A stretch of DNA of 64,000 nt. Origin: Polynucleobacter sp. MG-27-Goln-C1 (GTDB lineage Bacteria; Pseudomonadota; Gammaproteobacteria; Burkholderiales; Burkholderiaceae). How positions within the stretch are numbered: the stretch's first letter is position 1; every line of letters starts with the position of its first letter. This document shows, one piece after another, positions 1-10,500 of this stretch. The position numbers and the translations under genes were made by a program. The stretch lies in NCBI RefSeq assembly GCF_018881905.1, contig NZ_JACVPM010000002.1, positions 310,001 through 374,000 of the forward strand, read 5' to 3'. The notes under the pieces are model-generated. The model saw only the letters and a program-made list of their open reading frames with translations. It did no database searches and was not told the origin of the DNA.

Positions 1-119
1 GCAACCCTAAATCTGTACTCTAATAAATAGGGAAGTAAATCACGAATGACTTTCCAGTCGTTTCCCGATGATGGCTTTGGATTTCCTGCCGAATGGTGAT
101 GCCCTGATGAATGTCTCAT
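1..119 (-). CDS. ABC exporter, Atm1-like, N-terminus only (runs off the window)
   Basis: Reading the minus strand from an ATG at 119 gives 39 open codons that leave the window. The peptide has a polar, His-rich start followed by WKVIRDLLPYLLEYRFRV. That amphipathic segment ahead of the first membrane helix is what I associate with Atm1/HMT1-type half-transporters (fused membrane and ATPase domains, exporting glutathione-bound metal or sulfur compounds). The gene starts 24 bases after the nudB stop, so it is probably the last member of the aspS-nudB transcript. Only the N-terminus is visible; no Walker motif can be checked, so the family call is an inference. Confidence 0.5.
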   Translation of the reverse strand, partial: MRHSSGHHHSAGNPKPSSGNDWKVIRDLLPYLLEYRFRV

Positions 120-143
120 CGCTCTATCTTAGTCACTTCCACT

Positions 144-587
144 CTAGTGCGCAGAGAATAACTTCAAAATTGCTTCGCCATTACTGCGAGAGAAACATTT
201 GCTAGCAGCATCAGCAAAAGGTAGCCACTGATAAGCTACATGCTCTCTAGGGGCCAATTGAACTTGCGTGTCATCGGGTACTAGTAATGAAAACCAATGC
301 TCAGCATTTCTAGTTACGCCAGGGGCATAGCGGTGACGCCACTGCGGATAGATCTCATACTCGATCTGATGGCGCATATTTTGCAAGGAACCTGCTGGAA
401 GAGAATCAACATCAATCCCCGTCTCTTCAAGGACTTCCCGCGCAGCAGCTACACCGAGATCCTCGTCAAGGGAATCCACACTGCCAGTAACAGATTGCCA
501 GAAATTGGCTTTATCGGCCCGCTCTATTAGCAAGACCTCCCCATTCGATTTGTGAATAACTACTAAAACCGAAATGGGGATTTTCAA
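144..587 (-). CDS. nudB: Dihydroneopterin triphosphate diphosphatase (Nudix)
   Basis: A 147-residue Nudix hydrolase. NudB removes pyrophosphate from dihydroneopterin triphosphate, an early step of folate synthesis. The Nudix box is visible at about residues 36-59: a Gly, then an acidic residue, then REVLEETGI. The gap between the first Gly and first Glu is six residues rather than the textbook five, a one-residue longer loop that I believe is usual for betaproteobacterial NudB. The start is a TTG at 587, preceded by AGGG at a good distance; no ATG fits, and MKIPISVLVVIH matches the family N-terminus. It follows aspS by 21 bases in the same direction, the common arrangement. Another Nudix substrate cannot be excluded. 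Confidence 0.85.
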   Translation of the reverse strand: MKIPISVLVVIHKSNGEVLLIERADKANFWQSVTGSVDSLDEDLGVAAAREVLEETGIDVDSLPAGSLQNMRHQIEYEIYPQWRHRYAPGVTRNAEHWFSLLVPDDTQVQLAPREHVAYQWLPFADAASKCFSRSNGEAILKLFSAH

Positions 588-608
588 GATGCCCTAAGAC
601 TTTCCTGC

Positions 609-2408
609 TTAAGCAGCTGGAGCAGCTTGGCGCAAACGAATATGCAATTCTTTTAACTGACGCTCATCCACTGGGCTAGGAGCCTGTGTCAATAAGCACT
701 GTGCACGTTGCGTTTTAGGGAAGGCGATCACATCACGAATAGACTCAGCACCGGTCATCATAGTGACGATACGATCCAGGCCAAACGCAATACCACCATG
801 CGGAGGCGCACCATATTGCAAGGCATCTAACAAGAATCCAAACTTGGCCTGCGCTTCTTCAGCGCCGATCTTCAAGGCACGGAATACCTGGCTCTGAACT
901 ACCTCTTGGTGAATACGGACTGATCCGCCACCAATCTCGCTGCCGTTCAAAACCATGTCATAGGCTTTAGCTAAGCACTTACCAGGATTTGATTCGAGGT
1001 ACTGCATGTGCTCATCTTTAGGGCTAGTGAATGGATGGTGACATGCGACCCAACGGGCATTGTCGTCATCGTATTCAAACATTGGGAAATCAACTACCCA
1101 CAATGGCTTCCAACCTTCAGTAGATAGACCATGCTCTTTACCCCAAGCGGAATGACCAATCTTCAAACGCAAGCCACCGATAGCGTCATTGACTACTTTT
1201 TCTTTATCAGCACCGAAGAAAATAATGTCGCCATCTTTAGCACCAGTGCGCTTCAAGATGCCTTCAATCGCAGCATCATGCAAGTTCTTCACGATAGGTG
1301 ATTGCAAACCATTGCGACCTTCAGCAACAGAATTCACCTTGATCCAAGCTAAACCTTTGGCGCCATAGATTGCTACAAATTGAGTGTAGTCATCAATTTC
1401 ACTACGGCTAATTTCAGCACCGCCAGGTACGCATAAACCAACTACGCGCCCACCCTCTTGGTTTGCTGCGCCAGAGAACACCTTGAAATCCACATCTTTC
1501 ATCAAGTCAGTCAATTCGGTGAATTCAAAATTCACACGCAGATCTGGCTTATCTGAACCGAAGCGCGCCATACCTTCTGAATAAGGCATCGTTGGGAATG
1601 GATTAGGCAACTCAACATTCATGGTGGTTTTGAAAATATGACGAATCATATTTTCAAATAATTCACGGATTTCTAATTCATCTAGGAAGGCTGTTTCACA
1701 GTCGATCTGTGTAAATTCAGGCTGACGGTCAGCACGCAAATCTTCATCACGGAAACACTTCGTAATTTGGTAGTAACGATCAAATCCAGCCACCATCAAC
1801 AACTGTTTAAACAACTGAGGGGACTGCGGCAAGGCAAAGAACTGACCATCATGAACACGTGAAGGAACTAAATAGTCGCGCGCACCTTCAGGAGTGCTCT
1901 TCGTCAACATCGGCGTTTCAATATCAATAAAACCAGCAGCATCTAAGTAGCGACGGCATTCCATGGCAACGTTGTAACGTAAACGCAAATTCTTTTGCAT
2001 TTGCGGGCGACGCAAATCCAGTACGCGATGGGTTAAGCGAGTGGTCTCGGATAAATTCTCATCTTCCAATTGGAATGGAGGAGTAATAGATGCATTGAGA
2101 ATGACTAAGCTATGGCAAAGCACTTCAATCTTTCCGCTCACTAAATCATTGTTCTCAGTGCCAGCAGGACGCGCGCGTACCAAACCTTTGATCTGAATAC
2201 AAAACTCATTACGAACCTGCTCAGCCAATGCAAACATCTCTGGGCGATCTGGATCGCAGACTACCTGAACAAAACCTTGGTGATCACGTAAGTCAATAAA
2301 GATCACCCCGCCGTGGTCACGGCGACGATTCACCCAACCAGAGAGAGTAATTTCTTGACCAATGAGTGATTCGGTTACCTGACCGCAGGTATGGCTTCGC
2401 ATCGACAT
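609..2408 (-). CDS. aspS: Aspartate--tRNA ligase (probably Asp/Asn non-discriminating)
   Basis: Class II aminoacyl-tRNA synthetase of 599 residues, the usual bacterial length. Visible are the N-terminal OB-fold that reads the anticodon (about residues 1-105), motif 2 ([14 protein letters not shown]), the bacterial GAD insertion in the middle, and motif 3 ([13 protein letters not shown]) near the C-terminus. ATG at 2408 has AGGA eight bases upstream. The OB-fold carries His32 in RRRDHGG and Gly83 in PAGTEN; this pair is known from the Pseudomonas aeruginosa enzyme that charges both tRNA-Asp and tRNA-Asn, so I infer relaxed specificity and dependence on GatCAB for Asn-tRNA. It lies 16 bases after the DUF502 gene and is probably cotranscribed with it and nudB. 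Confidence 0.97.
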   Translation of the reverse strand: MSMRSHTCGQVTESLIGQEITLSGWVNRRRDHGGVIFIDLRDHQGFVQVVCDPDRPEMFALAEQVRNEFCIQIKGLVRARPAGTENNDLVSGKIEVLCHSLVILNASITPPFQLEDENLSETTRLTHRVLDLRRPQMQKNLRLRYNVAMECRRYLDAAGFIDIETPMLTKSTPEGARDYLVPSRVHDGQFFALPQSPQLFKQLLMVAGFDRYYQITKCFRDEDLRADRQPEFTQIDCETAFLDELEIRELFENMIRHIFKTTMNVELPNPFPTMPYSEGMARFGSDKPDLRVNFEFTELTDLMKDVDFKVFSGAANQEGGRVVGLCVPGGAEISRSEIDDYTQFVAIYGAKGLAWIKVNSVAEGRNGLQSPIVKNLHDAAIEGILKRTGAKDGDIIFFGADKEKVVNDAIGGLRLKIGHSAWGKEHGLSTEGWKPLWVVDFPMFEYDDDNARWVACHHPFTSPKDEHMQYLESNPGKCLAKAYDMVLNGSEIGGGSVRIHQEVVQSQVFRALKIGAEEAQAKFGFLLDALQYGAPPHGGIAFGLDRIVTMMTGAESIRDVIAFPKTQRAQCLLTQAPSPVDERQLKELHIRLRQAAPAA

Positions 2409-2424
2409 AACAATTTCCTATAAA

Positions 2425-3078
2425 TCAAAGATGGCGGTTTGACCCAATAGCGGTCAAACCAGTTGAACTGGTGGGGGGAACGGATCCCATTGAAACAATA
2501 TGTTTGAGCGCCTCTTCGACACTCATCTCTAATTCAATGGTGTGCGCACGTGGGACGATCATAAAAAATCCAGAGGTTGGATTTGGCGTAGTTGGTAGAA
2601 ATACATTGACGTAATCCTCACCTAACTTCGCAGCAACTTCTTTTGCTGGCATACCAGTCTGAAACGCAATTGCCCAAGAATCTGCATGTGGATAGCGAAT
2701 TAATAGTGCTTTACTAAAAGCTTGGCCACTGCCAGAGAACAGAGTTGAGGATACTTGTTGAACGCTGGAATAGATTGATCTCACAATCGGAATGCGGTTC
2801 ATGAAGCGATTCCACACCTTCATCCACCACTGTCCTGCAAAGCTAATTGCGAGTAAGCCGGTAACCATAATGACCGACACCACAATCAAAATACCTACAC
2901 CTGGTAACTCACGGAAATGCTGTAAATCACCGGCAAACTGATTTGGGAAGACGGCAATAATGGCATGCATTACAGAGCCAAAAACACCGTCGAGCAGGCC
3001 CAGACCCCATGCAATCACCCAAATGGTGATTGACATCGGTGCCCACACCAAAATGCCTGCAATAAAGTATTTTTTCAT
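2425..3078 (-). CDS. DUF502 family inner-membrane protein
   Basis: A 217-residue protein of the DUF502 family, function unknown. Two hydrophobic helices are clear: residues about 5-30 (from MKKYFIAGILVWAP) and about 60-85 (GVGILIVVSVIMVTGLLAI). These are followed by a soluble domain containing the family pattern PxxxSIYSSVQQV and a stretch FLPTTPNPTSGFFMIVP. ATG at 3078 has a TAGG ribosome-binding site. It sits directly upstream of aspS, as in other Burkholderiales, but this position says nothing clear about its job. The 64 bases between it and ubiB hold no recognisable terminator, so it may belong to the ubi transcript. Confidence 0.85.
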   Translation of the reverse strand: MKKYFIAGILVWAPMSITIWVIAWGLGLLDGVFGSVMHAIIAVFPNQFAGDLQHFRELPGVGILIVVSVIMVTGLLAISFAGQWWMKVWNRFMNRIPIVRSIYSSVQQVSSTLFSGSGQAFSKALLIRYPHADSWAIAFQTGMPAKEVAAKLGEDYVNVFLPTTPNPTSGFFMIVPRAHTIELEMSVEEALKHIVSMGSVPPTSSTGLTAIGSNRHL

Positions 3079-3142
3079 TTGCCTATGCTTACGCCTTGCC
3101 TAACCTGGCATTTTAGCGGTTTAAGCGACGGCTGGGGACAGT

Positions 3143-4729
3143 CTAGTAAAGACCAAGACCGATTATCAGAATCCCAGCCAAAAAGCCGCCCGCAAACAGC
3201 AAAGCCCCCACTAAGAGGCGGTGAGTGCGTCTTTCCTGCAATAAAAGGCCTTTTAAGACCTCTAATTCAGCGTTTTGATCCCTTTGGGGGGCTCGGGCTT
3301 GCGCCAAACTCTCAGCAATTAGCCGTGGCAAGGTTGGCAAAATTTGTGCCCAACTTGGCGCCTCAGCCTTGATGCCATCCACCAAAGCCCTCCAACCCAA
3401 CTGCTGACTGACCCATTTTTCCAAAATTGGCTTAGCAGTCTTCCAGAGGTCCATATCTGGATCAAGCTGGCGAGCAAGACCTTCGACATTGAGCAAAGTC
3501 TTCTGGAGCAAAGTGAGTTGCGGCTGAATTTCCACCTTGAAGCGACGGGAGGTCTGGAATAAACGCATCAGCACGATCCCCAAGGAAATTTCCTTTAAAG
3601 GGCGATCAAAGTAAGGTTCGCAAACGGAGCGTATTGCACCTTCAAGTTCTTCAACGCGTGTATTTGCCGGAACCCAGCCAGACTCAATATGCAATTCGGC
3701 GACACGACGGTAATCGCGATTAAAGAAGGCTAAGAAATTTAATGCCAGGTAACTTTTGTCAGACTGACTCAGTGCGCCAACAATCCCGAAATCCAAAGAA
3801 ATAAATCGACCAAATGTTTCTGGCTCGAGGCTAATCATAATGTTGCCAGGATGCATGTCGGCATGAAAGAAGCCATGCTCAAATACTTGTGTGAAAAATA
3901 TTTCTACGCCATCAGCGGCAAGTTTTTTGAAGTCAACGCCAGCAGCGCGCAACTCCGCTGTTCGCCCAATCGAGATGCCATCCATCCTTTCCATCACGAT
4001 GACATTGGTGTGACATAAATCCCAATACATCTCTGGAATCATTAACTTTTTAGAGTCAACAAAATAGCGACGCAACTGACTTGCATTTGCCGCTTCACGC
4101 ATGAGATCTAATTCATCATGCAAATAGGTATCAAACTCTGCAACATTCTCTCGGGGCTTTAGGCGACGACCATCCGCCGAGAGTCTCTCAATAATTTTTG
4201 CTAAGTCATAGAGCAAAGCAAGATCGCCATCAATGATTGGCAAGATACCTGGGCGCAGAACTTTAACCGCTACTGCACGGCCTTCCCACTCCGGATGCTT
4301 CTCAGTGCCGCGCAGTAAGCCAAAGTGCACTTGGGCTACAGAGGCACTAGCTACGGGGGTTGCATCAAAACTAATAAATACTTCTTCGATGGATTGCCCC
4401 ATCGCCTGCTCAATCAAGCGACAAGATTCGGCATTAGAAAACGGTGGGACTTGATCTTGCAACTTCGCCAATTCATTAGCAATATCTTCTGGCAATAAAT
4501 CACGTCGAGTAGAGAGTACCTGTCCAAATTTGACGAAGATTGGACCCAGCGCTTCTAAGGTCAAACGAATGCGCTCGCCTCTAGGCAGAGACTGCCCCGG
4601 CGAAGTCCAGCAAAGAATAGTTAACAGACCACGACGAATACCGGGTTTCAGAATATCGCGTAGCAATGGCAATAAGCCATAACGCCATGCTGTGAAGAAA
4701 ATAAAGGAAAGACGAGCTAAACGACGCAC
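3143..4729 (-). CDS. ubiB: Ubiquinone biosynthesis protein UbiB (ABC1/ADCK ATPase)
   Basis: A 528-residue member of the ABC1/ADCK atypical kinase family, which helps ubiquinone-precursor hydroxylation as part of the Ubi complex at the inner membrane. The diagnostic KxGQ motif is present (KFGQVLSTR, about residue 67), followed by kinase-like motifs: [18 protein letters not shown] and LDFGIVG. A hydrophobic C-terminal anchor ([19 protein letters not shown]) fits the usual membrane tail. The start is GTG at 4729, six bases after the ubiJ stop, with AAAGG about nine bases upstream. UbiJ and UbiB being adjacent supports the assignment. Confidence 0.95.
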   Translation of the reverse strand: MRRLARLSFIFFTAWRYGLLPLLRDILKPGIRRGLLTILCWTSPGQSLPRGERIRLTLEALGPIFVKFGQVLSTRRDLLPEDIANELAKLQDQVPPFSNAESCRLIEQAMGQSIEEVFISFDATPVASASVAQVHFGLLRGTEKHPEWEGRAVAVKVLRPGILPIIDGDLALLYDLAKIIERLSADGRRLKPRENVAEFDTYLHDELDLMREAANASQLRRYFVDSKKLMIPEMYWDLCHTNVIVMERMDGISIGRTAELRAAGVDFKKLAADGVEIFFTQVFEHGFFHADMHPGNIMISLEPETFGRFISLDFGIVGALSQSDKSYLALNFLAFFNRDYRRVAELHIESGWVPANTRVEELEGAIRSVCEPYFDRPLKEISLGIVLMRLFQTSRRFKVEIQPQLTLLQKTLLNVEGLARQLDPDMDLWKTAKPILEKWVSQQLGWRALVDGIKAEAPSWAQILPTLPRLIAESLAQARAPQRDQNAELEVLKGLLLQERRTHRLLVGALLFAGGFLAGILIIGLGLY

Positions 4730-4735
4730 AATGAA

Positions 4736-5353
4736 TTAACCTTTTCGCTCTAAAAGTTGGATGCGCTTTTCCACTCGATCAACCGCATCACGCAATGCGC
4801 TTAACTCATTTTTGCGAATCATAAAATCTCGTTTACTCAAAAGTACTTTTCTTTCTTCGCTGACGTACTCCACTACGTTTTCCAGTAGATCAGTCGCAGC
4901 TGACTTCCCGGCGGAAATAAATTTCTTTCCCTGACGAACAGCAAAGTTAGCGGGAGCATCTCCAATGAAGCGCGCTAGATCCTCTTCGTACTCCCACCGA
5001 ATCTGACCTGCTAAGCGACCCAATAGTTGAGCCAAGTCAGCGTCGCCAGTAATCTTGACTGACTTCATTGCCTGCTCTCGTAAACCGCCAGGTCCACCAG
5101 CCAAAGCGCTTAGCGCTTCAGGAGATACCTCAAGCTCAAGAGAGGGGTTATCAATATTCGCCAAAGAGACTAAAGAGCCCTCGGGCGTTAATTCAAAGCA
5201 AAGCTGGCCAATTGGCAGACTCAATAAAATCACTTTACCGGCATGCCGTGCTAACTCCGCCATAGCCCAGGGCTCAGCCTTCAGGACGTGATTGATCCCT
5301 CGGCAAGCAGCAGAGGCTGCGATATGGTGGGTAGCGGGAGATGCGGTGGTCAT
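4736..5353 (-). CDS. ubiJ: Ubiquinone biosynthesis accessory factor UbiJ (SCP2 domain)
   Basis: About 205 residues with an N-terminal sterol-carrier (SCP2-like) lipid-binding domain (about residues 10-115, with LCFELTPEGSL) and a C-terminal charged helix likely to form a coiled coil (DAVDRVEKRIQLLERKG). UbiJ carries ubiquinone intermediates to the Ubi enzymes and is usually encoded between ubiE and ubiB, as here. A longer reading from TTG at 5374 is possible, but those codons lie inside a terminator hairpin; I prefer the ATG at 5353 (MTTASPATHH). No good Shine-Dalgarno site is visible for either. Sequence conservation in this family is low, so the name leans on context. Confidence 0.82.
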   Translation of the reverse strand: MTTASPATHHIAASAACRGINHVLKAEPWAMAELARHAGKVILLSLPIGQLCFELTPEGSLVSLANIDNPSLELEVSPEALSALAGGPGGLREQAMKSVKITGDADLAQLLGRLAGQIRWEYEEDLARFIGDAPANFAVRQGKKFISAGKSAATDLLENVVEYVSEERKVLLSKRDFMIRKNELSALRDAVDRVEKRIQLLERKG

Positions 5354-5359
5354 AAGTGT

Positions 5360-5382
5360 AAAAAACCCGCACAAGTGCGGGC
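5360..5382 (-). terminator. Rho-independent terminator after the Tim44-domain gene
   Basis: Read on the minus strand, CCCGCAC and GTGCGGG form a compact hairpin followed by six T residues. It lies 24 bases after the Tim44-domain stop, and its T-run ends only six bases before the ubiJ ATG. Transcription of ubiJ-ubiB must therefore read through or start very close by. Confidence 0.8.
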
Positions 5383-5405
5383 TTTCAATGGAAAGTACCT
5401 CAAGC

Positions 5406-6317
5406 TTAAACCAACTGAGAAATACCCGCTAGTACCCAGCCTCCAGGGCCGTTTACTGGCTTACTTAAATTCCAAATTTCAGAGAAATTATTCGCCTGTG
5501 CACCTACTTGCTCACGAATCATGCCTGTGAACTGCACGCTACAGTAATAAGTATTGTCGGTTGTCTCAATCCCGATGAGTTGCGCATTGAGTGTCACAAC
5601 ATCGGTTTGATTAGCGCTGTCAGCTCGACCCGCAAGATCCTGCTCAATTGTGGCGAACATCTCTGGGGTGGTGTATTCACGCAAAGCTGCCAGGTCTCCC
5701 TGATCCCACGCTTTTTGCAAGCCTGAAAAATATTGCTTCGCATTGTCTAAAAATGCGTACTCATCAAATCCTGGCGGCAAGGTGGATTGAAATGGTGCCG
5801 GCTCACTGGATACACCACCAAATGCATTTGCAGCCGGAGTAAATGCGGGCTCTTGCCTCGGGGCTTGATCCACATTTGCGCGCTGCATTCCCTGAGAGCT
5901 AACTTGAGGGCCCTTATTGGCACCAGATAAGGCAGGCAACAATCTTCTCATCACAAACATGATGGCAAAGCCTGCTAGAACCGCAATTAACAATCCAGTA
6001 ATCAATGAAGATGCGGCTTCACCCATACCAAAATGAGACAAGAGATATCCAATACCAAGGCCTGCAGCAAGTCCACCCAGAATGCCACCCATACCGCCAA
6101 AGCGGCTTGGTGCTGGCGCCTGAGGAGCTGCAGCTGGTGTCGCTGGCTGCGCTTGTTGAGCTGGTTTTTGTACAGGAGCGGCTTGCTTTTGCATTGGTGC
6201 GCTTGGTGCCTTGCCGATACTTCTTCCACCACCTAAACGGGCGGCATCAGCATGACCAACGGTAGCAAATATTAAGCTGACACTTAATAGAACTGCCTTG
6301 AAAAAATGCTTGTTCAT
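5406..6317 (-). CDS. Exported Tim44-domain protein
   Basis: A 303-residue protein with a signal peptide or N-terminal anchor (LSVSLIFATVGHADA, cleavage near residue 25), a low-complexity Pro/Ala/Gln-rich linker (about residues 40-75), two hydrophobic Gly/Ala-rich segments (about 75-125), and a C-terminal Tim44-like domain (about 180-303). In mitochondria Tim44 tethers the import motor to the membrane; the bacterial role is not settled. ATG at 6317 has AGGGGAT about eight bases upstream. It interrupts the otherwise classic ubiE-ubiJ-ubiB order and is followed by its own terminator. Confidence 0.85.
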   Translation of the reverse strand: MNKHFFKAVLLSVSLIFATVGHADAARLGGGRSIGKAPSAPMQKQAAPVQKPAQQAQPATPAAAPQAPAPSRFGGMGGILGGLAAGLGIGYLLSHFGMGEAASSLITGLLIAVLAGFAIMFVMRRLLPALSGANKGPQVSSQGMQRANVDQAPRQEPAFTPAANAFGGVSSEPAPFQSTLPPGFDEYAFLDNAKQYFSGLQKAWDQGDLAALREYTTPEMFATIEQDLAGRADSANQTDVVTLNAQLIGIETTDNTYYCSVQFTGMIREQVGAQANNFSEIWNLSKPVNGPGGWVLAGISQLV

Positions 6318-6373
6318 ATTTTTATCCCCTATAAAACTACTTTAATTCTGGACTGCTAAAAACTACAAATTCA

Positions 6374-7117
6374 CTAGTATTTAATACCAATATGGAGTGC
6401 AACGATACCCCCAGTCATTCTATGGGTATCGACCTCATCAAAACCGACCCCCAGCATGATGTCTTTAAGGGCTTCAGCATCTGGATGCATACGAATGGAT
6501 TCAGCTAGATAACGATAACTCTCAGAATCTTGGGCAATTTTTTCACCCAACCAAGGCAATACTTTGAATGAATAAGTGTCGTACACCGGCTGTAAAAAAG
6601 CATCTGGCTTAGAGAACTCCAGCACCAATACTCGGCCGCCCGGCTTAATCACCCGCAGCATCTCTTTTAAAGCAACATCTTTATGAGTCATATTGCGCAG
6701 ACCAAAGGCTACCGTCACCACATCAAAGTGAGCAGTTGGAAAAGGGATTTTCTCTGCATCAAACTGAACGCAAGGCAAAGCCAAGCCCTGATCTAAAAGA
6801 CGATCACGACCAACGCCCAACATCGAAGCGTTAATGTCGCTTAACCATACTTGAGCCTCTGGGTTATGCCCCCAAGCTGCTGCACGAGCAAAGGCGGCAG
6901 CTAAGTCACCGGTACCGCCAGCGATATCTAATACCTTTTGTCCAGGGCGAACTTGCGCACGAGCAATCGTGACCTTCTTCCATAAGCGATGAAGACCAAA
7001 TGACATTAGGTCATTCATGACATCGTATTTGCTAGCTACAGAATGAAATACTTCTGCAACCTTGCCTGCTTTTTCTGCTTCATCGACGCTTTGGTATCCA
7101 AAGTGAGTCTTACTCAT
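6374..7117 (-). CDS. ubiE: Ubiquinone/menaquinone C-methyltransferase UbiE
   Basis: A 247-residue SAM-dependent methyltransferase, standard length. The SAM-binding motif [11 protein letters not shown] (about residues 62-72) and the family signatures [17 protein letters not shown] and [13 protein letters not shown] are clear, as is the C-terminal [12 protein letters not shown]. It methylates the demethoxy-quinone ring during ubiquinone synthesis, working with the ubiJ and ubiB products encoded downstream. It starts 26 bases after the DUF971 gene, suggesting one transcript with that gene and possibly the oxidoreductase upstream. Confidence 0.97.
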   Translation of the reverse strand: MSKTHFGYQSVDEAEKAGKVAEVFHSVASKYDVMNDLMSFGLHRLWKKVTIARAQVRPGQKVLDIAGGTGDLAAAFARAAAWGHNPEAQVWLSDINASMLGVGRDRLLDQGLALPCVQFDAEKIPFPTAHFDVVTVAFGLRNMTHKDVALKEMLRVIKPGGRVLVLEFSKPDAFLQPVYDTYSFKVLPWLGEKIAQDSESYRYLAESIRMHPDAEALKDIMLGVGFDEVDTHRMTGGIVALHIGIKY

Positions 7118-7143
7118 ATTCTTAGCTCTATCTATTTGAATGC

Positions 7144-7533
7144 TTAATGACTACCGCAAGACTTACCACCAGCAACACTCATTGGAGTATCACGATCTAC
7201 ACCAGCAGCCGCCAATTTGTCCAAGTGTTCTTTCCAGAGCGCTTCATGGTTCTCGCATAAGAATTGCAAGTAGTCCCAGGAATACAAACCAGAATCATGT
7301 CCATCTGAAAATGAAGGCTTCAGAGCGTAATGGCCTACCGGCTCAATATTGGCGATGAGCACCTCACGCTTACCAGTTTGCAAAGTTTCTTGTCCTGGGC
7401 CGTGACCCTGCACCTCAGCCGAAGGAGATACCACCCTTAAGAACTCAAAAGGAAGGCGATAAGTATTGCCATTCTCATAACTGAGCTCTAGAACTTTTGA
7501 CTGCTGATGCACTACAACATTAGTTGGAATCAT
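7144..7533 (-). CDS. DUF971 domain protein (GBBH-like N-terminal domain)
   Basis: A 129-residue protein of the DUF971 family, which resembles the N-terminal domain of gamma-butyrobetaine hydroxylase. Visible are [20 protein letters not shown] and the conserved [18 protein letters not shown]. The extreme C-terminus, GKSCGSH, is a Cys/His tail that could bind metal. A longer frame extends to 7593, but it would lie wholly inside the upstream oxidoreductase gene; I chose ATG at 7533, which overlaps that gene's stop as TAATG, a typical translational coupling. It precedes ubiE, so a link to quinone or Fe-S metabolism is possible but unproven. Confidence 0.88.
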   Translation of the reverse strand: MIPTNVVVHQQSKVLELSYENGNTYRLPFEFLRVVSPSAEVQGHGPGQETLQTGKREVLIANIEPVGHYALKPSFSDGHDSGLYSWDYLQFLCENHEALWKEHLDKLAAAGVDRDTPMSVAGGKSCGSH

Positions 7534-10500
7534 TAAACCAATACCCTCTCGATACCGCCTTGGTTTGCCTTGGCAACATAATCTTGCATCCAATCAGGGC
7601 CCAATAATTTCTGCGCCATTTCAACGACGATGTAGTCAGCCGTCGTACCACTATCCGCATCAAAACGAGTGAGACCTTGCAGGCAAGATGGGCAGCTGGT
7701 GAGCACTTTGACATCACCAGTGAAATCATCTTTGCGCAATTCATTGGCGCCCTTCTCCATTTCAATCTGCTTACGGAAGCGCACTTGAGTTGAAATATCG
7801 GGACGTGTTACTGCAAGCGTGCCAGATTCACCGCAACAGCGATCATTCTTCTGAATAGCTTTGCCATCTTCTGACTGAATCAACTCATTCACTGTCTTCA
7901 ATGGATCTTGCAATTTCATCGGCGAGTGGCATGGATCGTGGTACATATACTTCACACCAGTCACGTTCGAAAGTTTGACGCCCTTTTCAAGCAGGTACTC
8001 ATGGATATCAATAATGCGACAACCTGGGAAGATTTGTTCAAACTGATAGCCCGCCAACTGGTCATAACAAGTGCCACATGAAACTACGACAGTCTTGATA
8101 TCCAAGTAATTTAGGGTATTGGCTACGCGATGGAAAAGAACACGGTTGTCCGTGATCATCTTCTCTGCTTTATCAAAGTCACCATTACCACGCTGTGGGT
8201 AGCCACAACAGAGGTAACCCGGAGGCAATACAGTCTGCACGCCGACATTCCACAACATTGCCTGTGTAGCTAAACCCACCTGTGAGAACAAACGCTCAGA
8301 ACCGCACCCCGGGAAATAAAACACGGCTTCTGTATCTGCAGAAGTGGTTTTTGGATCGCGAATAATGGGAACGTAATTTGCATCCTCAATATCCAAAAGT
8401 GCGCGAGCTGTTTTCTTAGGCAAGTTACCAGGCATCTTCTTATTCACAAAGAAAATAACCTGCTCTTTTATATTCGGCTTTGTGACCGTCGCAGGCGGAT
8501 GGGCAGTTTGCTTACGCGCTAATTTACGGAAAACATCGTTACCCAAACGCTGAAGCTTATAACCCCAACCAATCATGGTCTTGCGAACTAACTTGATGGT
8601 GTCTGGATCGGTAGCATTCAAGAAGAGCATGGATGCGGCAGTTCCAGGATTAAAACGCTGCTGACCCATCTTGCGTAACAAGTTACGCATATTCATAGTG
8701 ACATCGCCAAAATCAATATTGACTGGGCATGGTGTCAAACACTTATGACATACAGTGCAGTGTGCCGCTACGTCATCAAACATCTCCCAATGTCGAATCG
8801 ATACGCCACGACGCGTTTGCTCTTCATATAAGAAAGCTTCAATCAATAAAGAAGTTGCCAAAATTTTGTCACGTGGGCTGTAAAGCAAATTCGCACGCGG
8901 TACATGTGTAGAGCAGACCGGCTTGCACTTACCGCAACGTAAACAATCTTTCACGCTATCGGCAATCGCACCAATATCACTCTGCTGCATGATGATGGAC
9001 TCATGACCCATCAAACCAAAACTCGGAGTGTAAGCAATGCTGAGATCAGCATTCGGCATTAACTTGCCCTTATTGAAGCGGCCCTCTGGATCTACGCGAT
9101 TTTTATAAGCTCGGAAATCCTTAAGCTCTTCCTCAGTCAAGTACTCTAGCTTCGTAATACCAATACCATGCTCACCAGAAATTACACCATCTAATGAACG
9201 AGCCAATTTCATGATCCGATCAACAGCGCGATGTGCATCTTGCAACATCTCGTAGTCATCTGAATTCACTGGAATATTGGTATGAACATTACCGTCGCCA
9301 GCATGCATATGCAGCGCTACAAACACCCGCTTACGCAATACATTTTTATGGATAGTTTCTAACTCATTGAGGATAGGCTCAAATGCCAAGCCGCCAAAAA
9401 TGATTCTGAGCTCAGAACGAACTTCCGTCTTCCAGGAGGCGCGTAGGCTGTAATCCTGCAAGCCTGGGAAGTAGGTATCCATCTCCTTGAGCCATACAGA
9501 CCAATTTGTCCGCACCTTAGCAATCAACTCTAGCGCTTGCTGTACACGATCACCTAAGATTTCAGCGCTAGGGATTTCATAGTCTTCATCATTCTTGCCA
9601 AGCGGCAAGGCGCTCTTTTTCAGGAAAGCCTCGAGAGCATCTAAAACTTGTAATTTATTTTTGAGAGAGAGTTCGATATTGATGCGCTCAATACCGTTGG
9701 TGTACTCACCCATACGTGGCAATGGAATCACCACATCTTCATTGATCTTAAAGGCATTGGTATGACGGGCAATTGCAGCAGTGCGCGCACGATCCAACCA
9801 AAACTTCTTGCGCGCTTCTGCACTAACCGCCACGAAGCCTTCGCCCACTCGGTTGTTGGCCATGCGCACGACTTCACTGGTTGCTGCGGCTACAGCCTCT
9901 TCATCATCACCAGCGATATCGCCAATCAATACCATCTTCGGCAAAGCATTGCGCTTGGATTTAGTTGAGTAACCAACCGCCCTCAAATAGCGATCATCTA
10001 AATGCTCTAAGCCAGCAAGGATTGGTCCGCCATCCTTACTTAAGCCATCAAGATAGGCTTTGATTTCTACGATGCTAGGAATTGCCTCTTGCGCTTGACC
10101 AAAAAACTCCAAGCAAACAGTGCGCATGAACTTCGGCATGCGATGCAAAATCCAAGTAGCGCTCATAATTAATCCGTCGCAACCTTCTTTTTGAACGCCG
10201 GGCAAGCCTGATAAAAATTTATCAGTCACATCTTTACCCAAACCTTCTTTACGGAAGCGCTTGCCTTCTACTTCTAAAATTTCTGTTTTGAGAATGCGTT
10301 CGCCTGGCTCACTTGAACCATCAGACCAAGTCAGCTGAAAGCGTACTTTTTCTGCAACGTGAATTTTTCCCAGATTATGTTCAAGGCGCTCAATATCCAG
10401 CCAATTACCCTCTGGATCCACCATGCGCCAGCTGGCTAAATTATCAAGTGCAGTGCCCCACAAGACTGCTTTTTTACCGCCCGCGTTCATCGCAATATTG

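Noticed and set aside
3079-3372. Plus-strand frame of 97 codons over the end of ubiB
   Set aside because: Overlaps the conserved membrane-anchor end of ubiB; no domain and a composition typical of a shadow frame.
7534-7593. N-terminal extension of the DUF971 protein by 20 residues
   Set aside because: It would lie entirely inside the preceding gene; the TAATG overlap at 7533 is the typical coupled start.
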